Source of the DNA: Gerris lacustris
Lineage: Eukaryota; Arthropoda; Insecta; Hemiptera; Gerridae
DNA length: 64,000 bases
Direction of reading: 5' to 3'
Assembly (NCBI GenBank): GCA_951217055.1
Contig: OX578280.1
Location: 42,845,882-42,909,881, forward strand
Under the pieces are notes generated by a model. The model was given only the letters and a program-made list of their open reading frames with translations. It ran no database searches and was not told the origin of the DNA. The position numbers and the translations under genes are program-made. Shown here in pieces: positions 1 through 11,757 of the stretch (positions are counted from its first letter, which is position 1; each line of letters starts with the position of its first letter).

Positions 1-512
<512 letters not shown>

Positions 513-646
513 CAAATGGCGAGTTTCTAGCGTAACTTTCTCTTGTCTAGTTCGTCTGCCGTAAAAATTTCGGTTCCTAGGTTTGAGAATACATTTCACG
601 CTAAATACTGGGATTATCTAACGTTTCGCGCAGAGGAAAGTTTATA

Positions 647-719
647 TCTGGCTTAGCTTAATTGGTAGAGCATCATACTGGAAATATGAAGGTCCGTGGT
701 TCAAATCCCGGAGCCAGTG
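647..719 (+). tRNA. tRNA-like sequence, unit 1 (anticodon loop CTGGAAA, GGA)
   Basis: A 73-nt cloverleaf can be drawn. The acceptor stem TCTGGCT/AGCCAGT pairs at 6 of 7 positions. The D arm is GCTT-aattggta-GAGC. The anticodon stem TCATA/TATGA pairs perfectly around the loop CTGGAAA. The T loop TTCAAAT lies within a consensus B box (ggttcaaatcc), and the A box is tagcttaattgg. The T stem CGTGG/CCCGG has two mismatches. Anticodon GGA would read serine codons, but the variable arm is only about 5 nt, whereas true tRNA-Ser has a long one. It is therefore probably a tRNA-derived SINE head or tRNA pseudogene rather than a working tRNA-Ser, although its internal Pol III promoter looks intact. Confidence 0.55.
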
Positions 720-957
720 CAAATTTTTCTCTGTTTCTGTCTCCCGTAGTTTAAATTGTTTGAATTATATGTCGCTGCCCGAAGGTTGAGATTTCATATT
801 TCTCTAGTAAGAGTGGATGTTGCCAAATGGCGAGTTTCTAGCGTAACTTTCTCTTGTCTAGTTCGTCTGCCGTAAAAATTTCGGTTCCTAGGTTTGAGAA
901 TACATTTCACGCTAAATACTGGGATTATCTAACGTTTCGCGTAGAGGAAAGTTTATA

Positions 958-1030
958 TCTGGCTTAGCTTAATTGGTAGAGCATCATACTGGAAATATGA
1001 AGGTCCGTGGTTCAAATCCCGGAGCCAGTG
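958..1030 (+). tRNA. tRNA-like sequence, unit 2
   Basis: Same 73-nt sequence as the copy 311 bp upstream, with the same GGA anticodon loop, short variable arm and imperfect T stem. It is probably a tRNA pseudogene or SINE head with intact A and B boxes. Confidence 0.55.
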
Positions 1031-1268
1031 CAAATTTTTCTCTGTTTCTGTCTCCCGTAGTTTAAATTGTTTGAATTATATGTCGCTGCCCGAAGGTTGA
1101 GATTTCATATTTCTCTAGTAAGAGTGGATGTTGCCAAATGGCGAGTTTCTAGCGTAACTTTCTCTTGTCTAGTTCGTCTGCCGTAAAAATTTCGGTTCCT
1201 AGGTTTGAGAATACATTTCACGCTAAATACTGGGATTATCTAACGTTTCGCGCAGAGGAAAGTTTATA

Positions 1269-1341
1269 TCTGGCTTAGCTTAATTGGTAGAGCATCATAC
1301 TGGAAATATGAAGGTCCGTGGTTCAAATCCCGGAGCCAGTG
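1269..1341 (+). tRNA. tRNA-like sequence, unit 3
   Basis: Third copy, 311 bp after the second and identical within the 73 nt as far as I can read. The unit carrying it is truncated about 50 bp downstream, where (TA)n begins. Confidence 0.55.
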
Positions 1342-1387
1342 CAAATTTTTCTCTGTTTCTGTCTCCCGTAGTTTAAATTGTTTGAAT

Positions 1388-1434
1388 TATATATATATAT
1401 ATATATACACATATATATACATATGTATTTATCT
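1388..1434. repeat. (TA)n-rich tract closing the tandem array
   Basis: TA dinucleotides with a few CA/GT interruptions start exactly where the third 311-bp unit breaks off. Confidence 0.9.
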
Positions 1435-2582
1435 TGAGATAAGCCCTAAATCCAAAAAAGCTCTTTAAAATGTCTGCTATGCTTGTTGTCAGATCGTTTG
1501 TTTATTGTCTATATTAGTTTTCTTTTTATATGTATGGTTGTAGTTTGTTGTGTGAAGTGCATGAATGCTACACTACTTCATGAAATTTATTTTATATCTT
1601 CTGGAAAAAAAGAGTTAAATATTAGCTATATATTTGAAAGATCTCCTCCATTCCAGCTGTCCATAAAGAGAAACTGAACATTTTTCATTTATCCAAAAAA
1701 AGGTAAAATTAATTAAAGGCTTAAATTTTGGGACTATACCAAAAAATCTATGAAATAATAATTTGGAATAAAAATATTTTTCGAATTCATTAATATTCGT
1801 TTTAATGATCTAGCAATTAAGAATGCTTTCCACTTACTGTATAGGTTCTCGAATTGGAAGAGAAAATTATGTATAACTGAAACATAATGAGCTAGACATG
1901 CGAGGCTCCAGAGCGGTTATTCTTTTATTCTTTTAGTCCCATATCCTGGTAAGGAACATATAAAGTCTTTAGAGAAGTATGGTCAACGAGTCTATTATAT
2001 TTTTAAATTCTTTTTGTAATAGCATATTTTATTTTATTTATTTATATTTTTTTTTCTTTTCGCTCAGTATTTAACTAATAATTTCGATATATTTCCATAA
2101 TGATTTATAAATGAAATAAAACATTATGTCTCCTTTAATTATTATGTTTATAAATTGAACGATGTTGCCCAAATTTAAAAAAATCACTTAAAAGTTTCGT
2201 TTATTAGCAAATGTAAAACAGGTTGTTAGCAATAAATTAGTCATAATTATAATCATAGCCTAGGGGAATAATTTTGCTGTTTAAATATCGTTCCATGATG
2301 AACTAGTTTGTCAAATAATGCTTGACTTACGTTTCAAGTTGTATCTGGTTTATTTACGATCAAGTAATAATATCTATATGATCATTGTATTTATATCTTT
2401 TTAATTTTCGTGGCCTTATAATTTTCAGGGGGGCAAAAAAAAAAAAAAATAAAAATAAAAAAAAAAATAATAATCTGTCAATTATTATTAGTGTAGCATA
2501 TTGCTTCCTCGTGATCTACTTTTTCATAAAATTAAAACCGATTTTGATTATTACCAAAGGAGGGCCCACTTATTTTAAGTAA
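1435..2582. other. AT-rich sequence without visible gene
   Basis: No domain, RNA gene or clear element seen. It contains an A-rich run at about 2435-2475. Short frames at 1483-1677 and 2385-2582 have composition typical of random AT-rich DNA. Confidence 0.5.
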
Positions 2583-2589
2583 TATAAAA

Positions 2590-2890
2590 TTTGAGCATAT
2601 GGGTAAAATTAACATGGGACCGTCTGTGGTCTACCTCCGACAAGCCATCCAAATTTCTTTAAAAAAAATATTTTAATGATAAAGGGCAGAGTATTATATA
2701 TCATTGAAATTTCATAAATATCTGATGAGTAGTTTTACGATATGGTTGGCAAAACGTTTGACATACACGACCAAATACGGTCTTGATGTCTGAAACAGCT
2801 TTCTGGAATTTGTAAATTAGGAGACAAAAAAATTCGTTCTTCATATATGTTCACAAGGCCTGCGAAACCTTCGTTAAGCTTAGAAGCAAT
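2590..2890 (+). repeat. Interspersed family B, partial copy
   Basis: Shares the family's order of blocks: a 'ttaacatgggaccgtctgtgg'-like block, 'catccaaatttct', 'gatgagtagttttacgatatggtt', 'gacca-aatacggtcttgatgtctgaaacag', and 'ttcgttcttca' with an 'aagc-tagaagca' end. At least ten other copies occur in the window, on both strands. It has no coding potential and its class is unknown, possibly the non-autonomous part of a larger element. Confidence 0.7.
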
Positions 2891-5249
2891 TATAAATTAT
2901 TGACATATAATTGTAGGTACAATAATAAGCAGGAAATAAATAATGTTTGACATTATATGGCTTTTATCGTGATTCTAAATAAAACAACAATTTAAATATA
3001 ATTTTTGAAAAACTACTATTAAATATCTTAAAAATATAATGGAAGTAAATAGACTTGAAAATAATAGAGTGTAGTAGGTCTTTATAAGCTTACTAAAATG
3101 TATATTTGGAACGGTGTAGCAATAAATAAAATAATAAATCAAGTTTCTCTTATTATACGGGTCATATTTGCATCGTTTGAAATAATGCAAAGCGTATATT
3201 CTAAAGCCAAAAGGATATTATTACGAGTAAATAATTCATTTCATAGACGAATGCTTCAAATAATTATGTTTCAGATGTCAGTTTTGCACAATTGATAATT
3301 CTCAAAATCGTTGAACGCTTTATCGATACATTAATAGATATTTGATTATAGGTAAAAAGAAAAAGTACTAATGTAATTTTATTAAATGGTATTTTCTTTG
3401 GTGATTGTTAAATACATAAATCAATTACACAACCCGCATCTATGCCGGTTTCGACAGAGATTTCAGGGGATAGTTTAATTGACTTAAAAGAGGTTAGGGT
3501 TATCACCAATTCTGTAGATTTCCATCATCTCTGATGATGCTCCTTAAGATAAATTTCTAGTTAGTAAATCTTCATCGCTAAAAAACATATATTTATATGT
3601 ATATTAATATTACATACACATTATTATTCATTATGGAGTATCACAGTAATAGCTAACTTTGCAATGGTTTATTTATAATAATCGGAATTTAACGGGTCAA
3701 AAAAAATTGAATTTATTTATTTAAATTACATAATTTAATAGATTATTATTTAATTAAATACTAATAAATTGAACAATACTAAATACTAATAAAAACATAG
3801 CTCAATATCAAACCTAAGTTGAATATATATTATGTGTGTTTGTCTCACGATAATTGATTTAATAATTGACCAATTCGAACAAAATTCGGTACACAAGTGC
3901 CTCTCAGCATTTGAAACAACTTTTTTGAACAACAAGTTTTTGAAAATTTCACACTCAATATTTTTAAGATCATCTAATATGATAGATGACTAAACATAAA
4001 GTAATTTGTCTGCATGACATAATATATGTTAAACATGGTTTTGCAGGTCATATTAGTAGTAGAAGGAAAATAATATGCAACTATTATTACACAATTTCCA
4101 TTCTCTTGTGGTAGTTAAAACAAATATACGTACTATTGTAATTCACACAAGCCTATTAAGTACTGTTTAAGTACGTGTTATTTACCGTACTTGTTGTCTG
4201 TTCGTATGTTTTAAAAAAAAAATGGAATCGTGTGGAAAATAAATTATCACTTATAATCAGTTGGTAGATTTATAAAGATAAAATATAGAACAACATAATA
4301 ACCTTCACGCAAGGTTATCTGAAATGGAATATGACGGTAAAGTTTCTTTATAGCACTGCCATGATCTAATGCAGTAATAGACTGCGCATGCGTATTGGTT
4401 AACGTCACTGACATGTGAAGTTTTAAATCGGGAAATAATGTTTTTACAAAAAAATTGTACACAGTACTAAATACGACAATGTTATCTAACATTCAACTCT
4501 TCCTTCAACTTTTAGGATACTTATATATATTTATTTTTGTTAATTATGTAAATGTAAAAAAAATAACTAGAAACGACACCACTCTTTCGTAATATAGGTA
4601 TGTTTTATAAATCTAACCAAATTCCTTGTAGCATTTTATATAAATAATTTTTTTCTAAGGTTACCTTGGATTCAGTTCTGTCTGATTTTACAAATAAAAT
4701 GCAATATCAAATCCGGTATTTGGCAAAGAGAAAGGTGTTATTTAATTCAGAAAATTATCATTCAAAAATCATTAATTCAATCTCAATATAACCGGTTCCT
4801 ACAAATATATATATATATATACATATGTATATAATTGATATTTTTGTGATTACAGTTATAAATATCAATATTTATTTTAATTCTAGATTAAAAATAATCA
4901 AAGATATTTTATGATGGAAATCAATAATATTATGTCACGATCAATCATTTAATGAATATTTCAATTTAGAATTTATTTATTATTTGGACTAATGTTATAC
5001 ATAAAATATTTTTTTGTAAAATTTACGTAATTCTTTAGGGACAAACGCTAATGCATTGTTGCATAACTTAGGACATTGCATTTATCGCTTAACTCAAGTA
5101 GTCTTTTGAAAAGGTTAATATTAACACTCTTAAAACTTAACATGCATTTTTACTTTATCTTCTCTTTTTAATTGTATCTTAAAATTCTTCTAAAGAAAAT
5201 TAACAGTAAAGTTATAATTATAATAAACAATTGTAGAACTAATAAATTA
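2891..5249. other. AT-rich sequence with one GTCGAAAC-type repeat fragment
   Basis: No gene seen. At about 3425-3560 the minus strand reads 'cagagatgatgg' followed further on by 'atctctgtcgaaaccggc', a phrase resembling other repeat tails in the window (17.6, 41.8 and 62.0 kb). A short (TA)n run lies near 4805-4830. Confidence 0.4.
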
Positions 5250-5510
5250 ATTGGGTTTAACAATGGACGAGTTCAAGATAGAGTATTGTAGAACTAAAGA
5301 ATAAATTAAGTTCATACAATAGACGAGTTCAATTATATTTTAGAAATTATGGATTAATTAAGTTTTACAATAGATAAGGTAGATGAAGAAATTAAGTTCC
5401 TACAATAGAGGAGTTCAATTCTATTGTAGAAATGATGGATTAATTAAGTTTTGCAATAGATAAGGTTAGGTAAACTATTGTAGAACTAAAGAATAAATTA
5501 AAATAATTTC
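5250..5510. repeat. Degenerate tandem repeat, ~55-65 bp unit
   Basis: Four to five imperfect repetitions of 'attgtagaa-ta-atgaattaattaagtt-acaatagacgagttc'. The units differ by substitutions and small indels, so the array is old. It abuts the foldback element that hosts the solo LTR. Confidence 0.75.
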
Positions 5511-5885
5511 TGGCTGTAGATCCATCAGGGTGTAACGGGGAAGCCAAGTCTAGAATATTCTAGGAAAGCAGTGTAGACCTTAGGCTAGCAAAGGCTCGAA
5601 TTTCTGTCTAGTGGTGCTTTCCCCCACCAAGAATCTAACAGACTAAGCCCTAGCATAGAGTCACACGGGGAGTCCGATCTTAGCTCTGGAGGTGTACACA
5701 TCTTACAAACAATCACACATACACATTCATATACGAATAAATATATATATCAAACATTTATTATCTACTTTATTCCAATCACCAAATCCCCGTTACAAGG
5801 GTAATAGTAAGTCAGCTATACAGCTGATTTAGTTTTTGTTTTTATAATTACCCTGAAGGATCCACAGCTAGGAGTTAATATAATT
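5497..5885. mobile_element. Foldback/MITE-like element split by a solo LTR
   Basis: The left arm (5498-5530, 'taatttctggctgtagatcc...cagggt') is the inverted complement of the right arm (5848-5880, 'accctgaaggatccacagctagg...'), with a few mismatches. Removing the LTR and one copy of its target duplication leaves an element of about 118 bp, the size of a small MITE. The class is unknown. Confidence 0.6.
5531..5797. mobile_element. Solo LTR (267 bp), 5'-TG...CA-3' with 4-bp target duplication
   Basis: It begins TGTAACGGGG and ends CCCCGTTACA, a perfect 10-bp inverted terminal repeat with the TG...CA boundaries of retroviral-type LTRs. The target AGGG is duplicated at 5527-5530 and 5798-5801. 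An AATAAA signal sits at 5736-5741, read on the plus strand. There is no internal region, so it is probably the remnant of recombination between two LTRs. A 4-bp duplication is compatible with Ty3/Gypsy-type integration (4-6 bp), but the superfamily cannot be fixed from this alone. Confidence 0.75.
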
Positions 5886-6536
5886 TAAGGGTACCTCTGC
5901 AGCTATTTTACTAAAATTCTTTAATATAATTGCAACAATAGAATCGTTAAAGTTTGAAGAAATTATGGCTTCATTACATTTATTAGTAGATTAATCATAC
6001 TTATCTTTTATAGGGCTTAAAAATTGTATGAGCTATACAAAACATGACTGATTGTACATCAGAGAGGAATTTATCAGCTAATGGGTATTTTTCGGTATTG
6101 TATACAACAGAGTTTATATCCAGTAGAATTATTTCTCCTGCATCTTTATTTGTTGAATCTGCTTATTTGCTAATAACGTCGATTTTCAACTGTTTCTCCT
6201 TAAACAGATTCAATAACTCTGTGAGCCAAACTTTGCACCCATCACAGTTCACTTAAAGGTACGAGTGATTTCCATCGCCTTGTCAGTGTCCTTGAAAAAG
6301 GACCAATCAGTCTGCCCTAACCAAGAGATTAAGCATTTTATTGTTTTATTTGTGTTTACACCTCTTTCGTTAAAAATTGTCTCTTTACCTTCACTGAGAT
6401 CGTGGTCACAAATAAACAAACGATTGTACTTATTTTTAGACATTCTTCAGCAAATATATACGAAAAATCCACAGACAAGAGCATTACCTGTAAAAGATGC
6501 AAAACAGTTTTAGAAGTATAACCCAAAAAAAGTATC

Positions 6537-6560
6537 CCCTGTAATGCACGCATTACAGGG
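6537..6560. repeat. Perfect 11-bp inverted repeat
   Basis: CCCTGTAATGC and GCATTACAGGG separated by 2 nt. It could be a terminal junction of an element or a simple cruciform-forming site. Confidence 0.8.
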
Positions 6561-6920
6561 CACGTCCCTTTAACTGAGGTTTAGGACAATTTTAATTATC
6601 CTGTGCTTTCCAATTAATTTACTTCAAATTGCTGCACAACTATAGACCGAAAGCTACATCGAATAAATAAGGAATCGCTTGCAAATAGGTTTAGAATTAA
6701 TGGTGTGCCTGACCGGACCAGGCGCACACAATATTTTGTCAAACATACAAATACATGCATACAAACATATTCACACACACACATAGATACACTGAGATAC
6801 AACAGTTTTTTTTGTTTTTCTTTCACGGATTTATTATATAGTAGTAATTTTCTCTCAGGTATTTTTAAATGTTGGGCCGGTACTAGCTCCAAACCTCCCC
6901 TTCATTTCCCCGAGGCCACT

Positions 6921-6942
6921 CCCCCCCCCCCCCCCCCCCCCC
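6921..6942. repeat. (C)22 homopolymer
   Basis: Uninterrupted run of cytosines in otherwise AT-rich DNA. Similar G/C runs occur at 20.1, 32.8, 33.4, 38.5, 47.6, 49.8 and 63.5 kb. Confidence 0.98.
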
Positions 6943-7427
6943 TATTATAATAAATTTGACACATCGAAATTCGTGAACTGCGTTTAACGCTGCATAATTG
7001 AATTTTCGTTCCGTTACTTACTCCCCCTTACCCGCTTACAACCTGCCCACTCCCCCGAAACACTACCTCTCCCTTACCCCACCATTCTAAAAGTGATTTG
7101 GGACTTTTGGAGAAGTTTAAAAAGCCTTACACCGACATTACGCAGAAGTTCAATATTTAAAAGCTTAAAAATATATGTTTTTTTTTTTTTTTTGAAAATG
7201 TTAGCAATTTTCTACAATGTTCTGTAGAATCGGTAGAAATTGGAGTTGAAATACTTTCGACTAGTATAGTGACGACTATATAGTGCATTTGAAAGGAAAT
7301 TTGTGCATTTTAATTTTGACTTGAACCATTTTGTCGACAGGAAACAAAAGACAGGAAAATAAAGACCAAGAACTCCACCATATGGTTATTCATTCTATCA
7401 AAACTATAATATCAGATAACGATTACG

Positions 7428-7606
7428 ACTTTTTTTAAGACCCAAACTCATGCCGTTATTGCATGGCTTTCACCCAATATGTTATAGATATGACATTTAA
7501 AGTAGAAGAATGTAGTTTTCAGACCCCGCAAACCCCATATCTCCATCTATTACAGAAGCTGAGCTATATAAGTGTTCAAAAAAGTGCGGTTTTTTGGCCC
7601 ACCCTG
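7428..7606 (+). mobile_element. Single terminal repeat of the mariner-like element
   Basis: About 180 bp closely matching the right terminal repeat of the element at 37211-37915, from 'aagaccc-a-ct-a--ccgt' through 'tgtagttttcagaccccgcaaacccc' to 'gtgcggt...accctg'. No matching left terminus lies upstream, so this is a half element or internal-deletion relic. Confidence 0.8.
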
Positions 7607-8139
7607 CATATAGATACAGTTCTTTTACTATTCAAGGCTCTCAACTTTCACCTAAGATCGTAAATGTAAAATAGACTTATTTTTACCATTATTGTTGTGT
7701 TTTGCGCCAACTATTGTGCAAGAAGCCGAGTCAACTAGAAAACCCGTTTTGTAATGGATATATGTTTAATTTTATATCTATTATATATTTCTGCTCAGTC
7801 ACAATAATTTCTTTTTATATAATATACTCGGTGATCTCTGCACGGACATCTAAACAATAAAGGTCGAGAAGACGGGTTCGATCCCACTTCAAGTACTTTG
7901 TATTTATATGGCATTCTATTGCTCACACCGTATTCACTTAGGTTGAAAATTGGTGTGAAGTGGCTAAACTCTATTCAGGGTTAGTAATCAGGGTCCTAAT
8001 TGCTAGGTTCCAACAAGTAGTTTGTCCTCACCTTTTATCAACTACCACTACAGTATAATAAAGTAAAATAAACAAATATTAAATAAAATAATGAAAAAAC
8101 TCTCATTTTCAAATTTACATTGTTCTCGAAAATAATTCG
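7607..8139. other. Intergenic, with a degenerate SINE-like B box
   Basis: At 7876-7890 'acgggttcgatccca' is a perfect Pol III B-box match, preceded by a poorly preserved tRNA-like 5' half from about 7838. Downstream text to about 8030 is moderately GC-rich, as in SINE bodies. No full tRNA fold can be drawn. Confidence 0.35.
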
Positions 8140-8625
8140 TAAGTCAGACTCTCCTCCACCCTTCTTCTGATTTAATAAATAGTCTACAAATTAGTGTGAC
8201 ACATAGTGTGACACCTATTTTGTATAATTTATTGATTTTATATTTTTACAACCTATCATTGATAAATTTATTTAATTTTCCTCAGTTTTTTCAATCTGTC
8301 AAAATTGTTTGAATTTTTCACATGAATTAAAGTATCAATTTAGTAACATTTAAAGAGTGCAGACAGTTGAAGTTAATTTGGGGCTATCTGCGGGCTATTT
8401 TCGAAAATCCATCTATCCATCTAAATTTTATAAAACTCAGATACTACTTAGCACTTTTGAAGATATAGGTGAAAAAAATGTATCTTTGTGTGTATTAAAA
8501 TGTATGTTTGTTGTGAAAGAGAAACAAATGGGTGGAGAAATCGGAGACATAAAAAATGTTCGTTCTTTAGAATTATCACAGGTTCCGTTACCTTCGGTAA
8601 GCTCGGAAGCAAAAATCATTCTTTA
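8140..8625 (+). repeat. Interspersed family B, partial copy
   Basis: Includes the 5' block ('attagtgtgacacatag'), the 'gggctatctgcgggctattttcgaaaa' block, 'gatataggtg' and the 3' block ('ggttccgttaccttcggtaagctcggaagcaaaa'). Middle parts are deleted or diverged. The 89-residue frame at 8357-8626 lies wholly inside it and is not a gene. Confidence 0.75.
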
Positions 8626-9655
8626 GAATAAGCATAATGCTCCCGTTATTATTCAACTTATTTCTATCCAAAATTAGTCAAATATAACTGTGAAACTACG
8701 GTCAGAAGTTTTCCATTTTTACTCCTGTAAATTACTAAAAAAACCTATCAGGAAAAGTACTTTGCGAATCCGAACGTCCTTAAATTGAAATTCCTCTATA
8801 AATAGTTAGTACAAAAAATATGGTATACAAATGAAAAAAAAAATCATATTTTTTATATTTCTCCGGCAATATTACCAGTAATCCTTATTTTTATGCTAGT
8901 ATCTCAAAAACTCAACTTTCTTCCTGCGTAATTAATGGATTACCGTGAGTTCACCGATGACAAAACAGGTATTATGGTTATTAATTAGCAATATACTGAT
9001 AATTTTTGCTCTTTGGGATTTTGTTACTGTTAGTAAAATCAACACAAATTAGGTAAAAACATTTCTTGGTAACTTAAGCTGTCGCTGCTTCATCTTCATC
9101 AAAAATTAAATCGCAAGAGGAGTGAATCGTAAATCGAAAAATCCGATGTATAACCGATCAATTTTATTTTAAAACTTTTTACGTAATGACACGGTACAAA
9201 CTGTTTTTTTAGACTGGCTAAAGCATCCAAGCAATCTTGCCAGACCCTATCCAACTCAACATGTTTTTTTAATGTAATTCTTTAAAAAACCATCCCAACA
9301 TCAAGAAACCGTATCTCGGAAGCTATTTACAATAGAAACCTTATACTGGTCGAAAATTATAGGACAATAATTCTACTTAAAAGTTGGTTCTTATAAATTA
9401 TTTTGAAAAACTAAAGATTCATGGTAAAATGAAACAGCTTAAAACAATAACTTTATAAATATTATTTCAAATTTACTGGATTTTTGAAGGACTGTAACTT
9501 GAAAAGTATTAACTTTAGAGAGATTATTGTTTTTATTATTAGTAGAAAATGTACTATACTTTATAAATTTGTAAAAATATGGAATAATTTAACTACTCCC
9601 TTCATGGTGAATAATGGCTTAAACTGAAAAAAAAAAAAAAAAAAATGCGTTTTTT
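8626..9655. other. AT-rich sequence without visible gene
   Basis: Only A-rich and T-rich simple sequence seen, ending in a poly(A) run of about 17 nt at 9628-9644. Confidence 0.5.
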
Positions 9656-9663
9656 GCTAGCAG

Positions 9664-9708
9664 TCGACCTTAAAGGAGCGCTGCCGGTGCGCGCTCCTTT
9701 AAGGTCGA
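9664..9708. repeat. Perfect 18-bp hairpin
   Basis: Arms TCGACCTTAAAGGAGCGC (9664-9681) and their exact complement (9691-9708) enclose a 9-nt loop. The stem is GC-rich for this region and lies between a poly(A) run and a family A copy. Confidence 0.9.
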
Positions 9709-9739
9709 AAACTTTAGCTTTATCTACAGCATATAAAAA

Positions 9740-10325
9740 AAAATCGGTCCAAGACAACTCAGACAAACTTTCTCATATACGAGTTCATAATTACATAGCC
9801 CAGTGTTTTCCATTTATAAGTTTTCAAAGGTAAATTTAATAGTTATAGAACACTGAATCAAAATGTATCATAAAAATAACAATTCATCATAAAAATAACT
9901 TCTCCTTGGCGGTGAATGGAATCCGGCCTCTCTCCGTAAGCGTTTAAAGCTACATCCTCAGGAACTAAATTCTTCTCGGAAAACGGCTTCTATCATTAGA
10001 TTCGTATTTAAGTGAACTAAAATTTAGGGTTTTTATATTCAAAATCATTGGAATCATTTTCAAGAAATTATTTTTTTTCATGTTTTTTGGGGGTAGCGTC
10101 CCCAAAGTTTGAGCTAAAATTCATTTCTTGATTTCACCTCGGGGTATGATTTTTTTTTTGAACATGTATGCCAAATTTCGTCAAAATTGGCCCAGTAGTT
10201 TAGGCTCCACGCAGCTGCACAGACGGCAGACAGACATTTTTTTAAAAAAAACCTGTAAATCCATCAAAAAATCAAAATCGAATTTTCGCTTCATCACAAT
10301 TACTTTCTCCTTATGAGAAAGTAAA
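9740..10325 (+). repeat. Interspersed family A, near-complete copy
   Basis: Runs from 'aaaaatcggtccaagacaactcagac' through 'gtagcgtccccaaag', 'ttcatttcttgatttcacctcggggtatgatt', 'gccaaatttcgtcaaaattggcccagtagtttaggc' and 'cagacagaca' to 'cttcatcacaattactttctcc'. Other copies start near 17225, 24905, 27960, 33045 and 49487, and one near 47700 is reversed. The shared end and 5'-variable lengths resemble a retroelement 3' region, but there is no open reading frame and no poly(A) tail. Confidence 0.75.
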
Positions 10326-11726
10326 AATCTGAACTGCCGGACCTTTAGCAAGTGATCCCCTTTTAGAGACGACAGATTGACTTGACTATAGATACGTTCG
10401 AAGATTTTGATTTTTCGACCGGAATCTGCGGTATTTTCTTGCCACTGAATACTAAGTCACAGTAGAATAATTTGAAGGAGCCAAGTGCCAAGTATAGATT
10501 GCCAACTTCTGATATCCACGGACTTCACTGCTTCAGTTTCAACTTTGTGCCAATTTTTTTCTCTCTCTCTTTAAATTAGCACTTGCAGAAATCAGCAAGA
10601 TAATTTTTGCTGAAAATAAAAAACCTTTAAAAGCTTTTTTAAAAACTTGAAGAGATAGGTACCGGGTGACTACCTACATTTTCCTATGACTACCACCCAT
10701 TACTATCTTATACTACTATCCTTTAAACTTAACCTATCAAACACAGACTGCAGCTCCTTTTAACTATTATTATTATTATTATTATAATTATATATGTATC
10801 ACATTTCTACACAAACAATAATTCTACTTTTGTCCAGTAGAAATTTTACATGCCGGTTTTAATAGTACTTTGGACGATTTTTATTAAAATCATAACAAGT
10901 GTTCTCCATAAGCAACTCCATAACAAGTTCTCCATAATTACTTATACCTCATCATGATTTCATGTAGAGAAATTATTTCTTGTTTCTCTTTATAAGGGAC
11001 GAATAAAAAAAAAACTTTAAAGACAAATCTTATGTAGGTTTACATCTGCGCGCCTAATTATCTGCTTCTGCACTGGCCATAATTTATTTACACACAAATA
11101 TCATTAACATTAAAGTACACAACATGCATTGCTAATAATAATAATGATAGCTAGAATATTTGAAGTTAATACTTTGGCTGACTTGTACATAGTAACTTAA
11201 ATTACCAAGCTAAAATTAAGTTTCCATTCCAACTCTATTTCTGCCGCTATACGTTAAAAGGCCATATCTCCAAAGAACAAGATTTTACAGGAAATAAGGG
11301 AAACAAATTTCTTCACCTACATCAAAGTTTTGATACTTTTAAAGGCTTTTATTGTTTATATTATCTTTGTTTTAATGTACACAACTTTGTGTTCATGTTA
11401 CAATTATATTAACTAATTAATTTTTAATTATTTTATAGAAAAAAATGGATTTAGGGCTTTTCTTAAAGAAAGTTTGCTGCAGTAAACTAACTCCTATAAG
11501 GAAGATGGGGCTTTTTATTTTCATAATTATCACGTTTACTAACCTTAAATAATAATAGCATTGCATACAACAAATCTTTGTGGATTTAGGGTGTTTTTAG
11601 TATTAATTTGTTACATAGGGCCTTCTTTTATCAAAAAACAACCTAAAACTGGAGTAAGGGCCAAAATAAATTTCAATACAACTCATCACTGTATTGGTTT
11701 TAGGGCTTTCTAATAATATAAATATG

Positions 11727-11757
<31 letters not shown>

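Larger units (their letters stand above)
513..1391 (+). repeat. Tandem array of 311-bp units, each with a tRNA-like sequence
   Basis: Two complete units (513-823 and 824-1134) and a third truncated one (1135-1391) repeat with a period of exactly 311 bp. I noticed only one substitution between units (cgcgCagagg against cgcgTagagg near 940), so the array is young or homogenised. Each unit reads: caaatggcgag block, about 130 bp leader, a tRNA-like sequence with A and B boxes, a downstream block containing ctcccgtagttt, and a joining segment. The third unit breaks off at 'ttgaattat' and runs into another (TA)n tract, so the array is bounded by TA repeats on both sides. The tail block also follows the tRNA-like SINEs near 19.5 kb and 45.4 kb, which places all of them in one broad family. 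Confidence 0.93.
5886..7427. other. Intergenic sequence with a hairpin and a poly(C) run
   Basis: No gene recognised. It includes a perfect 11-bp hairpin at 6537-6560, a CA-rich patch near 6770, (C)22 at 6921-6942, and a C-rich patch at 7020-7080. The short frames at 6044-6950 overlap one another on both strands and show no domain. Confidence 0.5.

Noticed and set aside
647..719. A functional tRNA-Ser(GGA)
   Set aside because: Short variable arm and T-stem mismatches contradict a serine tRNA. It is kept as tRNA-like.
6705..6950. 81-codon frame with poly-Pro end
   Set aside because: The proline run is the (C)22 homopolymer and the rest overlaps an opposed frame.
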